Source: Watersipora subatra
Lineage: Eukaryota > Bryozoa > Gymnolaemata > Cheilostomatida > Watersiporidae
NCBI RefSeq assembly: GCF_963576615.1
Contig: NC_088715.1
Coordinates: 60,051,802 to 60,115,801, forward strand
Reading direction: 5' to 3'
DNA: 64,000 nt
The notes below the pieces were generated by a model, which worked only from the letters and a program-made list of their open reading frames with translations, was not told the DNA's origin and did no database searches. Below, in pieces: positions 12,142 to 22,100 of this stretch. Within the stretch, counting starts at the first letter, position 1. Every line of letters begins with the position of its first letter. The position numbers were made by a program, and so were the translations under genes.

Positions 12142-12360
12142 CTAAAAAGTAAAACTGTTGTTTAAAAAAGTGATTACCTTTTTTATTATTCTCTGTCTGA
12201 GCATGTATATGGGTAGTAGGATGTAGAATGGCCATCCGGCTACTATGGTAGACGCTGTAGGTAGAATTAGTGCAAGATCCATATCTGGCTGTCCTGAGAC
12301 CGACATCACAACGAGTATGCACACTGCAGCACTCTGCAGTCCTGTTTCTATTGAAATTGT
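12142..12360 (-). CDS. SLC10-like gene, terminal coding exon 9
   Basis: Residues 400-471 and the stop. Opens TISIETGLQSAAVC, the crossover segment with Glu404 and Gln408 in the positions that coordinate sodium in the family. It then runs through a last hydrophobic helix (AGWPFYILLPIYML) and a basic tail. A possible alternative donor, AAG|GTAATC, lies near 12180, but the in-frame stop at 12142 followed by AATAAA 51 bases later favours this as the last exon. Confidence 0.9.
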   Translation of the reverse strand, partial: TISIETGLQSAAVCILVVMSVSGQPDMDLALILPTASTIVAGWPFYILLPIYMLRQRIIKKVITFLNNSFTF

Positions 12361-12780
12361 CTGCAAAAAATATTGTTAATGTATCCTCAATAATACTGTA
12401 TGGCATGAAAACGGAAGGTATATCTTGCACATGTTTGCCATAGCTGCTACATAGCTAGCAGAAATATAATCAAGTCTTTAAAACTAGGATAGAAAGTTGT
12501 TCGGTATTGTAATTCAATAAAACAAAATCTACAATTAGTTTTACAGGATTATGGTTGGTATTGATTGATATTTAAGGTATTGATTGATATTTAAGGTATT
12601 GATTGATATTTAAGGTAATGATTGATATTTAAGGTATTGATTGATATTTAAGGCATTGATTGATACTTAAGGTATTGATTGATACTTAAGGTATTGATTG
12701 ATATTTAAGCTAAAGATTGATACTCACTCTCTCTCACTCTCTCTCACTCACTCTCTCTCATTCTCTCTCACTCTCTATCA

Positions 12781-12841
<61 letters not shown>

Positions 12842-13042
12842 CTCTCACTCTCTCACTCTCTCTTTCTCTCTTACTCTCTCTCACTCTCTCTCACTCTCTC
12901 TCACTCTCTCTCACTCTCTCTCACTCTCTCTCACTCTCTCTCACTCTTTCTCTCACTCTCTCTCTCTCTCACTCTCTCTCTCTCTCGCTCTCCTCGTTCC
13001 TCTCTCCTCCCTCCTCTCTCCTCTGTCCTCTCTCCTCTCTCC

Positions 13043-13119
<77 letters not shown>

Positions 13120-16100
13120 CTCTCCCCCTCTCTCTCCCTCTCTCTCCCTCTCTTTCTGTCTCACCCTCTCTTTCTGCCTCACCCTCTATCTATTTTTCTC
13201 TGTCCCTATTTCTCTTCAGCTAATCTCTTCCCTCCCTTTCTTTTTCCCTCAATTACAAGCAGTAATCTGCCGTGAGTTTGTATTGATCATTTGTTGACAA
13301 TGGTTGATAAAAATCCACTAAATCAAAATATGTCAACTCAAAAGCAGCTGGGCAGTCATGTGATGTGACCATGGACAGCTACTGCATGCATACCTAATTG
13401 ACAATGTCTACGCATTCCACTCAACTGTTTCAAAATGTTCCACTTTTTGTCAAAGATATCTTTGTTCCCGCTTGCGTGTGGTTATTAGGTAGAATAATTG
13501 AAACCTTTCAACAAAAGCTGAAAGCTTTGTTTGCAAAAAAAACTTTATTAGATTTTATCAGAAAGTGTTGTATTTTTTTATTATTGTCAATTTCGTTTGG
13601 TGGTTGGGGTTGCCACTCATCATAACTACTAACAGATACTACTAGGTGAAAATGTGCTTTCTTACGTAAGGAATTTATAAGCTGGTAGTAAGCTCCTTTC
13701 ATAAAATATTTCAAGGATGCTAATAACAACAGCTCAGAAGTAATACATGTCAAATTCACATTCACCTTGGCAGGGCGGCTATTTTCAAAAGCTGTATCCC
13801 ATGACAACATCAATGTGTTTTCATTTAATGAAAGAAAAAATCTATTATGCAATAATTGAAATAATGTTGGACACGCGATTAATCAACCATCTAGCGACCA
13901 GTGACCAGCGACCATCAGCAGGCAGAGTTCGTTGATAACATATATGGACAGTGGCATAACTAAACTTTCAAATTTCTTGCTAAGGCTGATCTTACCAAGG
14001 AATTAGATCAGAATTAAAAGTACAAGTAGTCATAGTTTAACTGTGGTAAATCTTTCAAAAAATTTCGCCAATAACCAAATTTGTTGCCCATACAGGTGCA
14101 GCTATTTCATCACCATTCAGTATTATGTTATCGTTCAATTTTTCCTCCTTTATACATTAAAGCCTCGTCTGCTTATTTTGTAGCATATTATGTAAGTCTT
14201 ACTTAATGTTGAAGTTATAAATTTTAAGCTTTTAAGAACCTTAGCTAGACTAAAATATTGGAATCGAACATCTAGCCATTTTGTCGTCCTTCGACAATAT
14301 TCACGGTAGTTTCCTACCGTACATATTTTCGAAAGAAGCTACACTATTTTCTACTTTCTTTTATGTAATTAAATAATAAAAATTATTGACTTACATATAT
14401 TATAGATTGAGTAATCATTGATACATAGCACTAGTACTATTTTCCCTAATATTCTGAAGAGACATTAGAGTATTGAACATCAAACCCAACACTTCAGAAA
14501 AATATAATCTTAGAAACCATATGACTAATGTGGGAAGATAAAGAACAAAAGATGGCATGAGGGTAGTGTGTTACCATAGCCTTCAAACTTATCGTATGTA
14601 TGCGACTAGACTATCGTAGTTAAAATTGAATTGCATTAAACAAATATTGAAGCAGCTTCATCATTTCTCCAAGTTCTAGTTAAACAAAGACTACCTGCAC
14701 ATTAGGTTCTGACATTTGCCGTTAAACTAGTTAATGTCAAGGCTAAATTAGAATAACCAAGTTACCTTAATCAAGGGCCAGTCAAACCGGCAGATCCATG
14801 CCAAAAGGCCACCCAGCACAAATCCTCCGAATGGTAGCGAGCTTGCTGCCAAGATGAGTTCAGCATCAAATTCATAGAATATGTAAAACTTCACATAGAT
14901 TCCGAGAGTGAGGAATGTGATAAGGGTGAGAATAAAGAGAACCTGCAAGAGAAACTCATCGTGATACACTTATGCTTTCTCATTCTAACTCATGTAACCT
15001 CATAGCAGCAATTATAATATAATATTATTACCCTATATTTTAATTAGGATTATATAGTTTTTTGTGTTTTATTGAATAATCCATCATAATACACAATTGT
15101 AGCTGAATTATTGTAACTGAGTTTGATATTATCAAAGTTTTGTTGAACTGGTGCTTAACAAAAACAAATTGAAACTAGAAATGATTATGCTCCTTTGACG
15201 TGTTAATTCTAGCAGCAATGGCCTGCCACAGTTGACCACTTGCTATGTTTGTCAATTATGAGAAATGTAATTTTTTGTAATGGTTGTGAGAGACTTGGGT
15301 GGAGGCATGCTTCATATTTATGCTAATATTCTGGTTCAGAAGAATAGTAAAATTTAATTAACATATTATTAGTAACGTTGGTTTAGCGTTTACTGAGTAG
15401 TAGAAAAAAGTAGCATCTTTTATCACAAACTTAGTAGAGAATCTATATAGCAGTTCTGATAAAATTTACTAGCTCAGCTTGCAGTGACCCTTGGGGTCAT
15501 TTCAAAAACCTCTTAACCCATTGATCCTTTTCTAAGGCTGAAGCCTTGAGAACCTATGGCCTACTAATGGTTGTAGTTGCTGTAATAACAAATACAATCA
15601 TGTCTGTGATTATCCATTGTCGGAACAATCATAAGTACAATTGAAATCAAAATCCCTTAAACCAAAATCTGATCTATTGTATTCAACTCTGTTCATAAGC
15701 TTGTCTATACCCTGATATGAAACACTAAAAGGTTTTTGACAAGCGATTAGCATTCTCACTTCAGGAACGGTGTATAAAGTAGCGTAACTCTGTTTGTAAG
15801 CTTGTCTATACTCTGATATGAAACACTAAAAAGTTTTTGACAAGCGAATAGCATTCTCACTTCAAGAACGACGTATAAAGTACTAGCACATGAGCAAGAA
15901 GCAATTTTTATTGCTTGCCAAAACTCATTTTCAAACTTCAAAGTTTTTCAGTGTTTATTCAAAACTTGTAAAGTAACACAATCGAGATGAGTAACAATTT
16001 CATTGGTCTAATAGTCCTTGTTTGATTAAGTCTGATGCTTCAAGTTAACTTTAGCATTAACTTTTTAAACCAACTATTCCATAGACTTATTATTAAAATT

Positions 16101-19100
16101 TAGTATGCTTAAAATAGGTTTATTGCATTGCTGAGGTTGTCACTCAGAATAATAAATACACTGAACTAACCTTGAGGCATTTCTTTATGAGCAAAGCTAC
16201 CCGAGGCAGCTTGTATTTCATCAATGCTCCGATTGCTAGTGGGAAGACGATAAGTGCTAGACTCTGTAGTATATTCATGAATGGTAGCTCCACATTATCA
16301 ACTCCTTCATCAGCAGGTATTGTTGCTCCGAGAGTATACAACCACAAGGGCAGCATTCCTGTAAGTTAACAATCAACAGCCACATTATTAAGCTTTTCAA
16401 TGTTTTTAAACTTGGCAGAGCTTCAATGAATGGCACATTTGTTATGGTGGTGTTTTAATGTGGTACTAGTTATATTTGAATTAATTCTAGTTTATAAATA
16501 TGCACTAACACTTTTGGCATTTCATCTCTGGGTTATGTAACAAAAGTCTAGCCTCTTTTTTGGCATAGGTTCAAACACCATTTAAGGCTACGTAAACTAT
16601 TATAGAAGTCAATCACCCATGACCTATGACAGGAAACGCACATATGCAAGTTATTACATAAACGTGGCAGGCCTTTACGGATCATTTACGTTCTCACTGA
16701 CTCTTGTTTGTAAGACACTAGCACCCTGGCAGTCTAGTGTACTAGCACCCTGGCAGTCCAGTGTGTTGGAAGAAATCATCAGGTGTAATACTTATATGTA
16801 CAGCTATTTCAAAATTCAGGAAGATGGTAGCGTTGCACATATGTAAGTGCTTTTGGCTGCCAAACCAAAAGTATAGGTTTGAATATCATACGACCCAATA
16901 TTGTATGCCAACATCCAGCAATGGTTTTGGGCAGATGAATGAATGGAAAGAATGATGGACACGACTCTTATTATATCAAAACTTGGCTTCTATAGCTGTA
17001 TGCAAATCACTTTGACAATTCTTACCTAAACATGCAATAGTGCTTAGTGTAGTCATCGTTACACTGAGAGACAAATCTCCATTGAATAGCTTTGAGTACA
17101 TGTTGCTGGTTCCACCTCCAGGAGAACAGCCCAATGTAAAGAATCCAAGAGCTTTACCTCCTGTGTAGCCCATCAGCCATATTATTCCATAGGCTATCTA
17201 AAAATAGAGACATTAATTCGGTTTTCAATTACTGCCATTTTATGAAAAGTTTGGTTAATTTGTCTTGGTTATGTATAAATCGCTATAATAACTTACATAA
17301 ATATGTGAACAGGTAAATTCATTTTGTGAATTCAATTGTTGAAAGGTTTATTTACACACTGAAAGTATTCTTTGAGTATCTAAAGATCACACATAAAGAA
17401 GAAGATTGTCTATAAGCGGAGTTGAAGGCACTTACCAAAGGCATTATGGTAAACTGTGAGATCAAGGCTATAATTGGGGCTTTTGGCTTCTTTAAGTGTT
17501 CTTTGATAGTTTCAAACTCTAGATTGTTCCCTGTGGCCAGCATGACAACTGCAACCTAAAATAAATTTATATGTCATCAGAACAAATTTTTTTGTTTGAA
17601 TTGAAAACTGTCTGAAATTTTCAGATATTTTGTCAAGGGAAAAAAAGTCTAGGGTCGCTGAAGCAGCTTTAGCAAGGCTAAAAAAGATCAAATACCTTTT
17701 ATCATTTTTGTTCAAATGAAACCAATTTTTATGCGCTAAAAAGTCATTAATAAAACAAGTAGTTTTACTAAGACATTCACTTATTATACTTGTGTGTATA
17801 TAACATACTTTAGAGCCTTGAAGAGTTTTTTGGTAAAAGGTTCATAGTAGCAATTTACTTGCAACAATTTGCGTTAAAATTCAATTATGTCAAGATACTT
17901 TTAGTCAAAAATGAAAATTGAAGCTCTTGTTTTGATAAAAACAACAATGGCTCACTGTTTTGCATTAGCATCCTGCAGTGGTACTGTCTGCGGCAATTAG
18001 CAATTAGTTGAGTGCAATGTTTCGTTAGCCAAATTATAAAGTAAAGCAAGCACACTCAGTCAAGATGATTTAAAGGTGGTGACATCTTTGATACTTGAAG
18101 CGGGAAAGAAAGCTTACCAAAACCATAATAGAGATGTTGTAGGCGCTGTCTAGTGGTCTGTATGGTCGTATAGATCGAAGCAAAACAGATTGCACATAGA
18201 GGACTTCCGAGCTTTCATTGACCGAAGCATAAAATTTCAGAGTTGAGTAACCAATATAGACTGCCTCCGCTGTAGAAAATACAAAAAATAATCAATAAGT
18301 GTGTACTTTTAAATTTGCTGGGTTTTACAGAAAACTTGAGTGTAGTTAACTCAAAATTCTAAGAAAGCAGGTGTTTTTAGAACCCATATAAATGTTTAAC
18401 AAACAGAGAATCTGAGAAAATAGATCAATTTTGCAAAAGGTTTACCGGTAAGGTTAAAGGTTAAAGATAAACTTGCACAAAAACTTAGTAGATTTTATCA
18501 GAAACTGCTGGTATTTTTTTTTCATTTGCAACTGTTTCTTTATGTTTGAGGGGATCTGACTGCCAGAATGTTTCAAGATTCAAATCAACTAAAATTGATC
18601 ACGGTTAAAACGCTCAGATCAAGGAAAAATGTGATTATGGCATTTACTGTCGCAGAGACCAAAAGAATAGAGACGCGCAACACTGTAACTTGAATACCAA
18701 GGCAGATATCAGGTATAGCGGTGACAGAGGCAAGTGACATAATTTGGCATGCATTCTTCTGCTAGCAATTTTACTGGCAATCAGATCATCTCAAGCATCA
18801 AAAACAACTGCAAACGATAGAAAAATACAGATAATGTTTAAAAAAATCAACTAAAATTCTGTGCAAATCCATCTTTAAGTGCACATTATATGTTGAGGTA
18901 TTATTTATGCACTTGGGAAAATGCTTTCAAATGCTAAAAATGGCTATAAATTCTTTGAATATCATGTAGATTGCAAAACGCCTGACTCACTGTGAAATGA
19001 CAGGTTGTAGCAGGTTTGAGAGCTTTGAACTTTTTCGAAACTGTACTCGGAAGTTGATGAATAATTTTGGTCGTTGGTAAAATTAAAACTGTTTGTCTCT

Positions 19101-22100
19101 TGGCAAGGAGAGATCATAACTTCACCCTGTAAACAAAAAATTGATCGTCGAGCAGCTGCTAGCCAAAGTATAAATGGGGAACAGATCGCTTCAATGCCAT
19201 TTACATTCTGTCATACAACATAATTTTAAAAACCCATTGACCCACTCGCTGTACAAAAATGTAAGTAGCTTTGCACTGAACTACCCAAAATTGCTGGTCT
19301 GAGAGCGGCATGCTCGACAAATATTTCTTATTCAAATAAGATGGTGGCTTGCAATATTTGCTGGTAATTTGTTCCGTACCAGCATAAATAACATGATTGT
19401 AAAATGACATTCCTTCGTGATGGCAAATATCGGTGAGACCCTCATGACGTTGTTCATATATGGTGTTTGCGTATTGTACCCTTATTTTCTGTAAGCAAAT
19501 GAAAATAAGGGCACGTCTACATTATACACGATGTTTCTATGATGTGGCTAGTTCCCAGGCTTGAGTCATCCACGATATGGAAACAGTAAAAACCCGAAAG
19601 TCAAGAGTTTTATTACTTTTGCCGAAACTTTCATGTTTGCAAAAGCTGAAGATGGTTTTTGCAAATAATGCACAGTCAAATACCGCGAAGCTATTCCATT
19701 TTAAGCCTTTTCTTCACTCAGCCATTCTTTTTTTGATTCGAGCAGTTCTGAAAGCACCACATATCACCTCTCACATAGAAATCTTTATCTTTTTTTAACA
19801 TAGCGCCTTCGCTAATCTGTAACATGCAAGTAAAAATGTAAAATACTCATCGCATAAAACTCAATGTGCACACAACTCCAAATCTGCATCATTCGCGTCG
19901 CGGAAACAGGGATAGACTTTCAGCTCTATATCTTGTCTACGCTGTGTTTTAAAAACGTGAAACTAAAGTTCATGACGCTTGGAAAGAGTACAAGAAACTC
20001 TATTAAACTGCCTGAAACTTGACACTTTAGTATTTAGCCTGTGCAGGTAAATGCTATATAGGTTAGGAACATGTCCAAAACCACCCTTACAAGGAAATTC
20101 TTATATAACTAAAAAATTTGACTGAAGCTTTTCTCGGGCTCTGCTTGCTTATATAAGTAATTTGATTATAATAGCGAGCATGGATGGCCTAAATTGAGTC
20201 ACAAAGCATGACTTGGCGCGATGTCAATTTTCAAAACAAACACCACGTGTTCAACTATTTGCATTTAGGAACATCTCACATATCAGTCCAAAGAAGGCTT
20301 TCTTTGCAAATTGATGTGTTGCAGGTTTTTTCCTTTGGAGCATTGAAATCACGTCAGTTCATCAGGATTTCATAGTAAAATAAATAGCTTTTTATTACAT
20401 ATTTGCAACTAAGTCGAACTAAATGCAAAAATAAGTTTTAGCCTTGAGCATTATATTCTATTGTGAAGTGCAATTTAAAGCCTGTGTTTTGAAACTAAAA
20501 CCACTGTTTGTAGGCTGAGACAGAATAGTTTGGATAAATGCCTCAAGCTGAGTAGGCCAACTAGAACTTTTGTCTAGAAATCTTTATCACTTTAAACAGA
20601 AAAGAAAAACTATGTTATAAAAATGGTGGCCAAAAAAGCCTTGCAAGCTCGTTTTACTAACCCATTTAGGTCTTACAAGATTGATTTGCATTACCAGACA
20701 CTATGCGTCTGCACTTGATATTGAGGTATGAATCTTGGCATTGTGACAAGAATTTTTCTGTTTATTGGGATGAAGCAATCATCACTCAAACCGTATAATC
20801 AGCTCAAAGCGGATTAGGCAAAGTTCTACAAAATGTATATAGCTAGTGCCGTACGCGAGTAACTCTAGGAAACATCTAATAGAATTAAATAAACCGCATT
20901 TTCTTGGTTGTCACATTGGGCTAGTGATACTAAAATTCTAGTCAACAGGTTGAAGCCTGGATTGAGATGATTTAGGGATGTTTTTTGTGACAGGAGAAAG
21001 CTCAGATTCGTAGTATGTTTTTATCCTATTTTTGATTACTGTAGGGCTACAAGGTTTTGGTGGCCTTACAGGTGATATGTTCTCAGTATACTTTTATAAG
21101 TTCAACTCAATCAAACTATTAATTCTCATAATATGATTGAAATATCTAGGACATTGAAAACTTACCAAGAAATGAAAAATGGCAGCCAGCTAGACATTAG
21201 TTTTAATTTTTTTCTTTTAAGCAGCAAGAGCTTTGCTCAAAACCTTTTTGTTTTCTATTTATGACAACTATACATACTCTATAAAACCCGGTGTACTGCA
21301 ACCAATGTTTTTACATTTATGTCTAAAACGTCATTTTGGAGAGAGACGATGAAATGAAGACTATTCCTTCTATTTTGATTTCATTTTCTTTCAATATTTT
21401 CTATAAGCTCAGAGCTTCAAAATGATATTCAGGTCACGAGGTCAAAAGGAATTGTGTTATTCTAAGTGCTTTCACAGTCGAGAGTCTGTAGTTTTGTCTA
21501 TGATCAGGTGAGTTGCTTCTGTATACAAGATTAGAGCTGAAAGTGTTAACGATGTATTTGGACAAGATTTTAGTAGAGTTTGCCAGAAAGTGTAAACACT
21601 TTTCTAACATTTGTGATTGTCACTGATGTTTGAAGAGATCTGACTGCCAGAATGTTCGAGATTAAAATTGACAAAACTTGATTGCCATTAAAATGCTCAG
21701 AAGAAAAATACGTGTGAAATGACATCACTAATAGCTAGTGTTGCAATAGTTGATATCAGCTATTGTGTTCAAGTCGCAGCGTTACGCGTTTCTATTCCAT
21801 CGTCTATATTCCATCGGTCTCTTTGCACCTATAGACATCATACAGTAATTGCACTTTTGTTTTATGTGAGCATTTTAACCAAAAACATGTTTTATCAACT
21901 TTAATCTTGAAACATCTTGGCAGTCAGGCCACCTCAAATGTCAAAAACAATCACAATGTCAAAAAATATCGATACTTTCTGATAGAATATACTAATAATT
22001 TGTTTATGTTTACAAACAAACAAGTAAGTATGAATAGCAACAGAAATTCTACTAAATCTGAAACAGTTGAAAGAACATTTGGCACAGTGCATTTTTTGAA

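Noticed and set aside
16172..16369. Plus-strand open frame of 65 codons
   Set aside because: Antisense shadow of exon 7 of the SLC10-like gene.
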